Shown one piece after another: positions 7,981 through 18,448 of a stretch of 64,000 nucleotides of DNA. The stretch is from DATJLY01 sp035518375. GTDB taxonomy: Bacteria > Pseudomonadota > Alphaproteobacteria > ATCC43930 > CGMCC-115725. The stretch spans positions 1 through 64,000 of the forward strand of contig DATIXQ010000123.1 of assembly GCA_035518375.1 (NCBI GenBank), given 5' to 3'. Position 1 is the stretch's first letter. Each line of letters opens with the position of its first letter. The translations under genes and the position numbers were made by a program. Under the pieces are notes generated by a model. The model made no database searches, had not been told where the DNA came from, and saw nothing but the letters and a program-made list of their open reading frames with translations.

Positions 7981-8904
7981 ATGCGCATCCTCGTTCTCGG
8001 CGCCGGCGCGATCGGCGGATATTTCGGCGGCCGGCTCGCCGAGGCGGGCGCCGATGTGACGTTCCTCGTGCGCGCCCGGCGGAAAGCCGAGCTCGACAAG
8101 GGTGGCCTCATCGTCAAAAGCGCGACCGGCGATATCTCGCTCCGCCCCAAGACGCTCGCCGCCGGCGGCGCGGCCGCGCCCTTCGATGTCGTCCTGCTGT
8201 CGTGCAAATCCTACGATCTCGCCTCGGCGATCGAGGCGGTAGCGCCTTATATGGCAAATGACTCCGCGGTGGTGCCGCTTCTCAACGGGTTGCGGCATCT
8301 CGATACGCTCGCCGACGCGCTTGGCCGCGAGCGCGTGATGGGCGGCGCCTGCTATATCGGCGCGACGCTCGACGGCGAAGGGGTCGTGCGGCATATCGGC
8401 GAGTTGCAGGCACTCTCGTTCGGCGAGCTTTCGGGCGAACGCACTGCGCGCGCAGAGGCTCTCCTTGCGCAATTTGCCCGCACCAAGGCGCAAGCGTCGA
8501 TCCCGCCCTCGATCCTTCAGTCGATGTGGGAAAAATTCGTCATGCTCGCGGCGTTGGCGGCGGCAACGACGCTGACCCGCGCCACGGTTGGCGAGCTCAT
8601 GGCGGCGCCGTCGGGCGAGGCGTTCGCGCTCCGCGCGCTTGCGGAGTGCACGGCCGTCGCGACGGCTGCGGGCCACGCGCCCGGGGCCTCATCGATGACA
8701 CAATCGCGCACCTTGCTAACGACACGCGGCTCGCCCTTCGCCGCCTCGACCATGCGCGACATGCTGGCCGGGCGCCGCACCGAGGGCGATCATATCGTCG
8801 GCGACATGATGCGCCGGGGCGCGGCGCTGGGCGTCGCGGTGCCAATTCTCGCGGCCGCGCTCACCAACCTCGAAGTGCACGAGGCGCGGCTCGCGCGCGG
8901 CTAG
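7981..8904 (+). CDS. ketopantoate reductase family protein (PanE/ApbA-like)
   Basis: 307 residues with the N-terminal Rossmann motif MRILVLGAGAIGGYFGGRLA for NADPH, then VVLLSCKSYDLASAIEAVAP, and the C-terminal catalytic helix region around SMWEKFVMLAALAAATTLTR (Lys of WEKF) and TEGDHIVGDMMRRG. These are the PanE_N and PanE_C domains. The family reduces 2-dehydropantoate to pantoate for CoA, but many paralogues act on other 2-oxo acids, so the pantothenate role is not certain. It follows the DUF442 gene by 12 bases and probably shares its message. Confidence 0.88.
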   Translation: MRILVLGAGAIGGYFGGRLAEAGADVTFLVRARRKAELDKGGLIVKSATGDISLRPKTLAAGGAAAPFDVVLLSCKSYDLASAIEAVAPYMANDSAVVPLLNGLRHLDTLADALGRERVMGGACYIGATLDGEGVVRHIGELQALSFGELSGERTARAEALLAQFARTKAQASIPPSILQSMWEKFVMLAALAAATTLTRATVGELMAAPSGEAFALRALAECTAVATAAGHAPGASSMTQSRTLLTTRGSPFAASTMRDMLAGRRTEGDHIVGDMMRRGAALGVAVPILAAALTNLEVHEARLARG

Positions 8905-8922
8905 GTGAGCCGCGACGTGCGC

Positions 8923-9081
8923 TCAGAAATCGGTGCAGCGGCCGCCGCGTTCCCAGTCGCCGTAGCGGGTGGGCTCAGGCCCCTTCGGGCCGCCGATCTC
9001 GCGCCGCGCGGATGTTGCCTTCGTCGCGTCCTGCGCCGTCTCGGGCATGTCCTTCTTGGTTTTCTCGTGATCCTCGCTCAT
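8923..9081 (-). CDS. DUF1674 / succinate dehydrogenase assembly factor 4-like
   Basis: 52 residues. The N-terminal half is charged (MSEDHEKTKKDMPE) and the C-terminal half is the highly conserved DUF1674 signature EIGGPKGPEPTRYGDWERGG followed by RCTDF at the stop. The mitochondrial homologue SdhAF4 binds flavinylated SdhA and helps succinate dehydrogenase assembly; the bacterial role is inferred from this. No sdh genes are visible nearby. It is read divergently from rsmB, so the ~140-base gap should contain promoters for both. Confidence 0.9.
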   Translation of the reverse strand: MSEDHEKTKKDMPETAQDATKATSARREIGGPKGPEPTRYGDWERGGRCTDF

Positions 9082-9220
9082 AGTTGAATTATCGCGTGCG
9101 GCCAATGCATTGCCTAGAGCCGATAGGGCCCCGGCGCGGCCCTTGCCCAAGCCTGGAACGATGGTCCATAGACGGCGTTTGCAGGCCCGCAGGTTAACCT
9201 TATTTGTCGGGATTCGACCG

Positions 9221-10534
9221 GTGCCCGCACCTTTATCCGCAGCGTCCGCGCCTCCGACCGCCCGCAGCGTCGCAATCGACCTGATCGGTGCGGTTCTGCG
9301 CCGCAAGCGTCCGCTCGATGACGCAATCGAAGAGAACGGTGAGATGGCGGGGTTGCCGGCGCGCGACCGCGCCTTCGCCCGGCTTCTCGTCGCGATGGTA
9401 TTGCGGCGCCTCGGCCAAATCGACGCGCTCATTGCGCACTGCCTCAACACGCCGCTGCCGGCGCGCGCCGCCGCCGTGCACGACATGTTGCGGCTCGGCA
9501 TCGCGCAGCTTCTGTTCCTGCGCACGCCGCCTCACGCCGCGGTGGCGACGAGCGTCGATCTCGCCGAGGTGCGCGGCTTCGTTTCGCACAAAGGCCTCGT
9601 CAATGCCGTGCTGCGCCGCTTGTCGCAGGAGGGCGCCGGGCTCGCCGCCGAGCAGGATGCCGAGCGCCTCAACACGCCCACATGGTTGTGGCGCGCCTGG
9701 AGCGAGGCTTATGGCGAGGCGACGACGCGCCAGATCGCGCAAGCGCATCTGAAGGAAGCGCCGCTTGATTTGACGGTACGCCGCGATGCCGAGCATTGGC
9801 GCCAGGAGCTTGAGGCCATACTGCTGCCGACCGGCACCTTGCGGCGCAACGCCGGCGGCGCGATCACATCGCTGCCGGGCTATGCCGAAGGCGCCTGGTG
9901 GGTGCAGGACGCGGCGGCGGCGTTGCCGGCGCGGCTGTTCCCGGACGTCGAGGGCGAGCGCGTGCTCGATCTCTGCGCGGCGCCAGGCGGCAAGACCGCG
10001 CAGCTCGCCGCGGCCGGCGCGCGCGTCCTCGCTGTCGATCGCTCGCCGCGGCGCGTCGAGCGTTTGAACTCCAATCTCACGCGGCTTTCGCTTCGTGCCG
10101 AATGTCTTACCGCCGATGCGACGGTGTGGCGTCCGCCCGAGCCTTACCGTTTCGTGCTGCTTGATGCGCCCTGCACCGCGACCGGCGCGATCCGGCGCCA
10201 TCCCGACGTGCCGCATCTCAAGGGCGGCGACGACGTCATGCGGCTCGCGGCGGTGCAGGAGCGGCTTCTTGCCGCCGCAGTCGAGATGCTGGCTCCGGGC
10301 GGCATGCTCATCTACTGCGTCTGCTCGCTCGAGCCGCAGGAAGGCGTGCAGCAAGTGACGCGGCTCCTGTCGCGTGGCGCGCCGCTGAAGCGCGTCCCGG
10401 TCAAGCCGGCGGAGATCGGCGGGCTCGCCGAATGCGTGAACGCGGATGGCGATCTGCGCACGCTGCCGTGCCATCTCGCGGCGCTCGAAGGGCTTGACGG
10501 GTTCTACGCCGCGCGGCTCGTGCGCGCCGGCTAG
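9221..10534 (+). CDS. rsmB: 16S rRNA (cytosine-967 C5) methyltransferase RsmB
   Basis: 437 residues from the GTG at 9221. The frame stays open to a TTG at 9110, but that extension is Arg/Pro-rich and would run through the intergenic region shared with the divergent DUF1674 gene. The N-terminal NusB-like RNA-binding domain begins ARSVAIDLIGAVLRRKRPLD. The SAM domain has LDLCAAPGGKTAQLA, the Cys-containing DAPCTATGAIRRHPD and VCSLEPQEG with the second catalytic Cys. It methylates C967 in the 30S decoding region. It is followed by rpe and purH on the same strand. Confidence 0.93.
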   Translation: MPAPLSAASAPPTARSVAIDLIGAVLRRKRPLDDAIEENGEMAGLPARDRAFARLLVAMVLRRLGQIDALIAHCLNTPLPARAAAVHDMLRLGIAQLLFLRTPPHAAVATSVDLAEVRGFVSHKGLVNAVLRRLSQEGAGLAAEQDAERLNTPTWLWRAWSEAYGEATTRQIAQAHLKEAPLDLTVRRDAEHWRQELEAILLPTGTLRRNAGGAITSLPGYAEGAWWVQDAAAALPARLFPDVEGERVLDLCAAPGGKTAQLAAAGARVLAVDRSPRRVERLNSNLTRLSLRAECLTADATVWRPPEPYRFVLLDAPCTATGAIRRHPDVPHLKGGDDVMRLAAVQERLLAAAVEMLAPGGMLIYCVCSLEPQEGVQQVTRLLSRGAPLKRVPVKPAEIGGLAECVNADGDLRTLPCHLAALEGLDGFYAARLVRAG

Positions 10535-10597
10535 GCTCAGGGTATTTCCCGGCCGGGCGCTGTTGCGGCGGCGCTTTTTCCCTGTTAGCAAGGCCTC

Positions 10598-11260
10598 ATG
10601 CAGCAAAAGGTGCGGGTCGCGCCATCGATCCTGTCGGCCGATTTCTCCCGGCTCGGCGAGGAGGTGCGCGCCATCGCCGCGGCCGGCGCCGACTACATCC
10701 ATATCGACGTGATGGACGGGCACTTCGTGCCGAACCTGACGATCGGCCCGGTGGTGGTGAAGGCGCTGCGGCCGTTCACGACGCTGCCCTTCGACGTGCA
10801 CCTCATGATCGCGCCGGTCGATCCTTATATCGAGGCGTTCGCGGAGGCCGGCGCCGACATCATCACGGTCCATCCCGAGGCGGGACCGCATCTCCACCGC
10901 ACCATCGGCCTCGTCAAATCGTTGGGCAAGCGCGCCGGTGTCTCGCTCAACCCCGCGACTCCGGTCGATGCGGTCGATTATGTGCTCGATGCGGTCGATC
11001 TCGTGCTGGTGATGACGGTCAATCCCGGCTTCGGCGGGCAGAGCTTCATCGCCTCGCAGCTCGACAAGGTGGCGGCGGTGCGCCGCCGCATCGACGGCGC
11101 CAAGCGCACGATCGATCTCGAGGTTGACGGCGGCATCAACGACGAGACCGCGCGTCTCGCGGTGAAGGCGGGCGCCGACGTGCTCGTCGCCGGGACCGCG
11201 AGCTTCCATGGCGGCGCCGGCGCCTATGCCGACAACATCAGGCGCCTGCGCAGCCCCTGA
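10598..11260 (+). CDS. rpe: ribulose-phosphate 3-epimerase
   Basis: 220 residues, normal for the family. The TIM-barrel protein interconverts ribulose 5-phosphate and xylulose 5-phosphate. Visible signatures are VAPSILSADFSRLGEE, HIDVMDGHFVPNLTIGP (metal His/Asp), FDVHLMI, VMTVNPGFGGQSFI and LEVDGGIN with the second catalytic Asp. The gene lies between rsmB and purH with short gaps, giving a housekeeping operon. No second copy is in the window, so its use in Calvin-cycle or pentose-phosphate metabolism cannot be separated. Confidence 0.95.
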   Translation: MQQKVRVAPSILSADFSRLGEEVRAIAAAGADYIHIDVMDGHFVPNLTIGPVVVKALRPFTTLPFDVHLMIAPVDPYIEAFAEAGADIITVHPEAGPHLHRTIGLVKSLGKRAGVSLNPATPVDAVDYVLDAVDLVLVMTVNPGFGGQSFIASQLDKVAAVRRRIDGAKRTIDLEVDGGINDETARLAVKAGADVLVAGTASFHGGAGAYADNIRRLRSP

Positions 11261-11302
11261 GCGCGCTTGATCGGCCTGCGCGCGCCCACTATCGTCGCGG
11301 CG

Positions 11303-12886
11303 ATGCCCGATGCTTCCCGCCCGATCGCGCGGGCGCTCATCTCCGTCTCCGACAAGACCGGCCTCGTACCCTTCGCCCGCGCGCTTGCCGCGCGAGGGGT
11401 CATGCTCATCTCGACCGGCGGCACGGCGCGCGCCCTTGCCGAAGCGGGGATCGCGGTCACCGATGTTGCCTCCGTCACCGGCTTTCCGGAGATGCTCGAC
11501 GGCCGCGTCAAGACGCTCCACCCGGCGATCCATGGCGGCATCCTCGCGCGGCGCGACATGGCGCAGCACGAGGACGCGCTCAAAAGCCACGGGATCGCGC
11601 AGATCGATCTCGTCGTCGTCAACCTCTACCCCTTCGCCGCCACAGTCGCGCGCGGCGCGCCCTTCGCCGAGTGCATCGAGAACATCGATATTGGCGGCCC
11701 GTCGCTCGTCCGCGGCGCCGCCAAGAACCACGACTTCGTCACGGTCGTCACCGCCCCCGCCGAGTACGACACCGTGCTCGCCGAGATGGCGGCTCATCGC
11801 GGCGCGACGACGCTCTCGCTGCGCCGCCGGCTTGCCGCCGCGGCTTACGCGCACACCGCCGCCTACGACGCCGCGATCGCGCAATGGTTCGCGCAGCAGG
11901 AAGGCGACGCCTTTCCCAAGACGCTCGTCCTCGCCGCCACGCGCACGCAGCTCTTGCGCTATGGCGAAAATCCTCATCAGCAGGCGGCGCTCTATCTCGC
12001 GGGCCCGCCGGTCCCCTCGGCGGCATCCGCGCGCCAGGTGCAGGGCAAGGAGCTCTCCTACAACAACCTCAACGACACCGACGCGGCCTTTGCCTGCGTC
12101 GCCGAATTCGACGAGCCCGCCGTCGCCATCATCAAGCACGCCAATCCGTGCGGCGTGGCGCTCGCGGCCGACCTCGCCAGCGCCTATGCGAAGGCGCTTG
12201 CCTGCGATCCGGTGAGCGCGTTCGGCGGCATCGTCGCCGTCAACCGCCCGCTCGATGCTGCCGCTGCCGAGGCGATGGCGAAGATCTTTCTCGAGGTGCT
12301 GATCGCGCCGGCCCTGACCGACGAGGCCGCCGCGATCCTTGCCCGCAAGGGGGCGCTGCGGGTCCTGGTGACGGGCGGCATGCCCGATCCGCGCGCGGGC
12401 GCGATGACCCTGCGCTCACTCGCAGGGGGATATCTGCTGCAGACCGCCGATACCGGCCGGATCGCGGCGAACGAGCTCAAGGTCGTGACGCAGCGCGTGC
12501 CGAGCGCGGCCGAGACGCGCGATCTCCTGTTCGCCTTCGCGGTGGCGAAGCACGTCAAGTCGAACGCCATCGTCTACGCCAAGGACGGCGCGACGGTCGG
12601 CATCGGCGCGGGACAGATGAGCCGCGTCGACGCAGCCAGGATTGCGGCGACGAAGGCGGAGGACGCGGCGCGCGCGGCGGGCCTTGTCGAGCCCGCGACG
12701 CGCGGCTCGGTCGCGGCCTCCGACGCTTTCTTCCCGTTTGCCGACGGACTCGAGGCGACGATCGCGGCGGGATCGACCGCCGTCATTCAGCCCGGGGGCT
12801 CGATCCGCGATGCCGAGGTGATTGCCGCGGCCGACCGCGCCGGCATCGCCATGGTCTTCACCGGGATGCGCCATTTCCGGCACTGA
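11303..12886 (+). CDS. purH: bifunctional AICAR transformylase / IMP cyclohydrolase
   Basis: 527 residues from the ATG at 11303, chosen over a TTG at 11267 because the conserved start RALISVSDKTGLVPFARALA follows directly. The N-terminal MGS-like domain is IMP cyclohydrolase (LISTGGTARALAEAG, GFPEMLDGRVKTLHP). The C-terminal domain is the transformylase with KELSYNNLNDTDAAFAC and the catalytic KHANPCG. It performs the last two steps of IMP synthesis. It is downstream of rpe by about 40 bases and co-directional. Confidence 0.96.
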   Translation: MPDASRPIARALISVSDKTGLVPFARALAARGVMLISTGGTARALAEAGIAVTDVASVTGFPEMLDGRVKTLHPAIHGGILARRDMAQHEDALKSHGIAQIDLVVVNLYPFAATVARGAPFAECIENIDIGGPSLVRGAAKNHDFVTVVTAPAEYDTVLAEMAAHRGATTLSLRRRLAAAAYAHTAAYDAAIAQWFAQQEGDAFPKTLVLAATRTQLLRYGENPHQQAALYLAGPPVPSAASARQVQGKELSYNNLNDTDAAFACVAEFDEPAVAIIKHANPCGVALAADLASAYAKALACDPVSAFGGIVAVNRPLDAAAAEAMAKIFLEVLIAPALTDEAAAILARKGALRVLVTGGMPDPRAGAMTLRSLAGGYLLQTADTGRIAANELKVVTQRVPSAAETRDLLFAFAVAKHVKSNAIVYAKDGATVGIGAGQMSRVDAARIAATKAEDAARAAGLVEPATRGSVAASDAFFPFADGLEATIAAGSTAVIQPGGSIRDAEVIAAADRAGIAMVFTGMRHFRH

Positions 12887-12948
12887 GGAGCGTGGGCGGA
12901 GCCGCGATTGGGCTCACGCGCGGGTTGTGCGCTGGCCCGCCGGCTAAA

Positions 12949-13146
12949 TCAGATGACGATGTCGAGGAGCCGGCCGCGGCCCGAATTCGCCGGTGGAGTT
13001 TGTGTATCGGCCGCGCGCGCGTCTTTACGCGGAGTTGCAACTGGCGCTGGCGCGGCCGAGTCGGCCGGCTTCTGAAGAACCGCAAGTTGCGGAGAAGTAA
13101 GGGGTGATGCCGCTGGGACGGTCACTGCCACATTTTCGTCCCTCAC
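12949..13146 (-). CDS. possible 65-residue Pro/Ala-rich protein
   Basis: An ATG frame in the purH-luxR gap encodes a Pro/Ala/Thr-rich, probably disordered chain that ends GRGRLLDIVI, a compact hydrophobic C-terminus. I have an impression that short alphaproteobacterial proteins end with similar RG..LD..V motifs but cannot verify it. There is no signal peptide and no recognised domain. GC-rich antisense frames are common here, so it may not be expressed. Confidence 0.3.
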   Translation of the reverse strand: MRDENVAVTVPAASPLTSPQLAVLQKPADSAAPAPVATPRKDARAADTQTPPANSGRGRLLDIVI

Positions 13147-13319
13147 CCGTTAAGTCTGAGTTTATCCCGGCGATATCCCCCAACCGAGTTACATTCTGAT
13201 ACACAACCTCACGAAAATTTACTTCATTGGGATCACTCAACCAGCGATCCTTCGCATGGAAGCATGGATAAAACCGCCGGGCGCGGGATATCCGAGAAAA
13301 TTCGCTGGAGGGAAGAGAA

Positions 13320-14072
13320 ATGGCACGCTTCGAGTCGACGGTCGCCGCAGAAAGTACCGGACCACAGACCCATGCCGACAGCGCGATCGCCATTGTCGAT
13401 CCGAGCCGGCTGCGGCGTGAATGCATGCGCCTCGCGCTGGCTCAACACAGCCCCGAGCGCCAGGTGACCGAGGCGGGGAGCGCCGACGAATTGCTCCACC
13501 TCGTGAGCGGCGGCAGCCACTTTGACCTCGTCCTCGTGGGCGCGGCCACGTCCGAGCATGTCGATCTGCGCCAGATCGAATCGCTGCGCCGGACGCTTCC
13601 GGACACCCCGCTCGTCGTCGTTGCCGAGACCGACAGCCCGCAGCGTGCACGGCAGATTCTGAGCACCGGGGCACGCGGCTTCCTGCCGGCGTCCTTGAGC
13701 CTCCGCGTCCTCATGGGCGCGATCGACCTCGTCCTCGCGGGCGGCGTCTATGTGCCGTCCTCCCTCATCGAGTCGAGCACGCAGCGGCCCGGCAGCTGGC
13801 AAGGCAGCACTCATTCGGCCGAGCCCTGGTCCGAGCTGACCCGGCGTCAGCGCGATGTGCTCGCGCTCATCAGCCAGGGCAAATCGAACAAGCTCATCGC
13901 CGATGCGCTCACCATGTCCGAGAGCACGGTCAAGGCGCATGTGAAGCAGATCATCAAGCGCCTCAACGTCGCGAACCGCACCCAGGCGGCGCTCGTGGCA
14001 ACTGGCCGCGCCTTCTTCCCGCCGACACCGCGCGCCAACGGCAACGCCGAGACCGTGGCGGCTCACGAGTAA
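13320..14072 (+). CDS. LuxR/NarL-type regulator with degenerate receiver
   Basis: 250 residues. The N-terminal receiver-like domain (about 22-145) begins SAIAIVDPSRLRRECM but has no Asp at the phospho-acceptor position (VLVGAATSEHVD) and no conserved Lys (GFLPASLS), so it is unlikely to be controlled by a kinase. The C-terminal LuxR helix-turn-helix (about 170-232) is intact: LTRRQRDVLALISQGKSNKL, then MSESTVKAHVKQIIKRLNV. A ribosome site (ggagggaagag) precedes the ATG. It faces an OprB porin gene across a terminator. DNA targets are unknown. Confidence 0.9.
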   Translation: MARFESTVAAESTGPQTHADSAIAIVDPSRLRRECMRLALAQHSPERQVTEAGSADELLHLVSGGSHFDLVLVGAATSEHVDLRQIESLRRTLPDTPLVVVAETDSPQRARQILSTGARGFLPASLSLRVLMGAIDLVLAGGVYVPSSLIESSTQRPGSWQGSTHSAEPWSELTRRQRDVLALISQGKSNKLIADALTMSESTVKAHVKQIIKRLNVANRTQAALVATGRAFFPPTPRANGNAETVAAHE

Positions 14073-14105
14073 CAGCTTCACGCCGCTTATCCCCCCTGCG
14101 GCGTC

Positions 14106-14146
14106 AGGGACCCGGATGGCCACGCGCCGTCTCGGGTCCCTTCTTT
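14106..14146. terminator. rho-independent terminator between luxR-type gene and porin
   Basis: An inverted repeat AGGGACCCG / CGGGTCCCT (9 base pairs, 18-base loop) is followed on the plus strand by TTCTTT. It lies 34 bases past the regulator stop and 13 bases before the end of the convergent porin gene, so it can end the plus-strand message. The minus-strand side has no T run. Confidence 0.7.
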
Positions 14147-14158
14147 GTGACCGGCGTC

Positions 14159-15553
14159 TCAGAACTCGAGATCAAGCCGCGCCGCGAAGACCGACACGGG
14201 TCCGCGCGCGGAATCGAACGCGGGATCGACGACGAGCTGGTAGTCGAATGAGAGCGTCAGGGGCTCGGCCACGCTGAGGCTGTAGTAGGTCTCGAGGATG
14301 GCCTCGGGCGCGTAGCTGAGCCGGCCGTCGCCGGCGAGGATGCCGAGCCCGCCTTCCGCGAAATAGTCCTGCGCCGGCTTCGCGAGCCCGTTTGCCGCCG
14401 CGGCGGCCGCCACCGTGTCGTCGGGCCGGCCCCACGCTTTACCCTTGAGGCTGAGGCCGGTCGATAGGCTGTGATCGATGTCGGTGAAGGCCCAGCCCTC
14501 GGTGCGGCCGTCGTTCCAGCTCACCCGGACGAAGGCGCCGAGCGTGTCGGTGATCGCCTGCTCGACATTGACGGCGAAGCCCGTCTTCCAGTCGTCGCGC
14601 CGGAACGGGATGGGATTGGGCGTCGTGCCCGCGACCAGCGCTGCCGAATCGACCTGGTCAAGATTGGCCTGCGGCGCGCGGTTGGCGAAGACGAGGAACC
14701 GGATCTTGCCCGGCTCGCCCCAGATCACGTGGCGCGTCTCAAGCTCGACGACGGCGCCGTAGCGCTTCAGGAAGCGCGGATCGAGGTTGCGCTGGTTCTG
14801 GATCTTCGGCTCGAGGAACCAGCCGCCGCGCAGCGCCCAGCCGGCCTCGTTGAGCTCGACCGCGGCGCCGTCGGTATAGCCCTTGGCGTCCGCCGGATAA
14901 TCCCAGGCGACCGATTCCCAGAAGCTGTCGTTCAGGAAGTCGGTGCGCGGATCGTGCGCATATTGGTTGTTGTCGAAAATGTCGGAGGCCGACATCTTGC
15001 CCGCGGTCACGATGATGCGCGAAACATCGACCGCTTCGCCGAGCTGGTTCTCGTCCGGCGCGATCGTCTCCTGCTCCCCGCCGAGCCCGAACACCTGGCG
15101 CACGAACAGGCGCGCCACGTTGGGCTTGGGCGTGTGGTAGCCGGCCTTCGCCGCCTCGCCGTTGACGAAGCCGTCGATGCCGAGCGAGTGGCCGATGCCG
15201 AAACCCTGGTTGAACTCGGGATCGAAATAGGCCTCGCCCCCTTGCCACGGCAGGCGCGCGCCAAGAAATGCGGTACCGTCCACGGTTTCGCGCCCCTGGG
15301 AATTGCCGGGCAGGCTGTTCGCTCCCTGGAACGGCGAATTGAAGGCCGGATAGCCTTGCCCGATCGCCGTGAGCTGCGCGTGGAGGCTCCAGTCCTCGGG
15401 CGCCGGCGTTGCCGCGGGTGCGGACGATGCCGCCTCTTGCGCGCGCGCGGCGACGGCGGCCGCGGCCACGAAGACCAGGAGGGCCGCTGCGGCGGCGCAA
15501 TGCGTCTCACGCACCTGCAGGAGCTTCGGAAAGGTGCAGCACGTCCGGATCAT
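14159..15553 (-). CDS. OprB-family carbohydrate-selective porin
   Basis: 464 residues from the ATG at 15553. An upstream Met at 15634 would place a cysteine-rich segment before the signal sequence. The signal peptide is AAAAALLVFVAAAAVAARAQ. The mature protein starts with EDWSLHAQLTAIGQGYPAFN and has typical OprB beta-barrel stretches: GEAYFDPEFNQGFGIG, VTAGKMSASDIFDNNQYAHD and AGWALRGGWFLEPK. It ends in the outer-membrane signature FAARLDLEF (terminal Phe). It should form a sugar-permeable channel in the outer membrane. No sugar ABC transporter lies next to it. It converges on the LuxR-type gene. Confidence 0.9.
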   Translation of the reverse strand: MIRTCCTFPKLLQVRETHCAAAAALLVFVAAAAVAARAQEAASSAPAATPAPEDWSLHAQLTAIGQGYPAFNSPFQGANSLPGNSQGRETVDGTAFLGARLPWQGGEAYFDPEFNQGFGIGHSLGIDGFVNGEAAKAGYHTPKPNVARLFVRQVFGLGGEQETIAPDENQLGEAVDVSRIIVTAGKMSASDIFDNNQYAHDPRTDFLNDSFWESVAWDYPADAKGYTDGAAVELNEAGWALRGGWFLEPKIQNQRNLDPRFLKRYGAVVELETRHVIWGEPGKIRFLVFANRAPQANLDQVDSAALVAGTTPNPIPFRRDDWKTGFAVNVEQAITDTLGAFVRVSWNDGRTEGWAFTDIDHSLSTGLSLKGKAWGRPDDTVAAAAAANGLAKPAQDYFAEGGLGILAGDGRLSYAPEAILETYYSLSVAEPLTLSFDYQLVVDPAFDSARGPVSVFAARLDLEF

Positions 15554-15749
15554 GCGTCTCCCGCATGACAAGCAGATGAAGGAACGGTCGTGATCGGGGC
15601 GGAAGAGCGGGCGTGCACGAGTGGCGCGCTGCATTTCGTGCCGCGGTCGATCGCCCGCGATGGGCCGCTTCCTAAGTGTCGTCGTGACGCCTTGTCAACC
15701 CGATTCGGCAGCGCATAATCGGCAAAACATCATTCCGGGAGCGAGCGCG

Positions 15750-17680
<1,931 letters not shown>

Positions 17681-17684
<4 letters not shown>

Positions 17685-18448
17685 GGTTCGCCGCGGCGGC
17701 GGCCGCGTGCGTCGTCGCCTGCACTTGGGCCGCAAGCGCCGCGGCCGACGAGAGCGTCGTCGTCCCGACGCGGCCGGGCATCACGGTCGAGCTTCATCTC
17801 GTGCCGGCGGTCGGCAAAACGCGCGCGATCGCGGTTCTTTTCGTCGGCGGCACCGGCGTGGTGGGCTCCCACGGGGGCGACAATTTCCTGCTGCGGATCA
17901 GGAACGCGCTGGCCAAGCGCGGCTTCCTCGTCGCCGCCGCGAATTCGCCGTCAGACAAGGGCGGCGGCGGAATCGATCCGAATTTCCGCGCGAGCGAGGC
18001 CGAGGCGCAGGATATTGCCGCCGTTGTCAGCGCGCTGAAGCGCCGCGCCGATGTGCCGGTTTGGCTCGTCGGCACCAGCAACGGCTCGATCTCGGCGGCG
18101 AACAGCGCGGCGCGCGTCGGTCCGCCGCAGATCGCCGGCGCGGTGCTGACCTCGAGCGTCTGGTCGGGCGGCATGAGCAACGTGCCGCTCGAAAAGATCG
18201 CCGTGCCGGTGCTGATCGTGCACAATCGCAACGACATGTGTCCCGCATCGAACTTCGCCGGCGCCCCGCTGGGCTTGGCGCGTCTTGTCGCCGCACCCGC
18301 GAAGGAGCTGGTGCCGGTCTCCAGCACGGACTCCAAGAGCGGGCCGTGCGAGGCGTTGGCGCCGCACGGCTATCTTGGCATCGAGGGCCAGGTCGCGACG
18401 ATCATGGCCGACTGGATGCTCGCGCATTCGCCCGCGGTGCCGGAATGA
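17681..18448 (+). CDS. exported alpha/beta-hydrolase-like protein
   Basis: 255 residues from the ATG that overlaps the acs stop. A Sec signal peptide (MRFAAAAAACVVACTWAASA, then AADES) is followed by AIAVLFVGGTGVVGSHGGDN, which fits the oxyanion loop. VWLVGTSNGSISAAN supplies the serine elbow (G-T-S-N-G), and HNRNDMCPASN plausibly holds the acid residue. APHGYLGIEGQV near the end supplies a His. It is probably periplasmic. The substrate is unknown; esterase, lipase or peptidase are all possible. It overlaps the next gene by 4 bases, indicating co-translation with the TPR-CHAT protein. Confidence 0.82.

Noticed and set aside
9110..9220. N-terminal extension of rsmB
   Set aside because: It would use a TTG and an Arg/Pro-rich tail inside the divergent promoter region; the GTG at 9221 fits the family length.
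9233..12139. 968-codon open frame on the minus strand
   Set aside because: Antisense to rsmB, rpe and purH, which are well-motifed; composition is Arg/His/Asp-rich shadow type.
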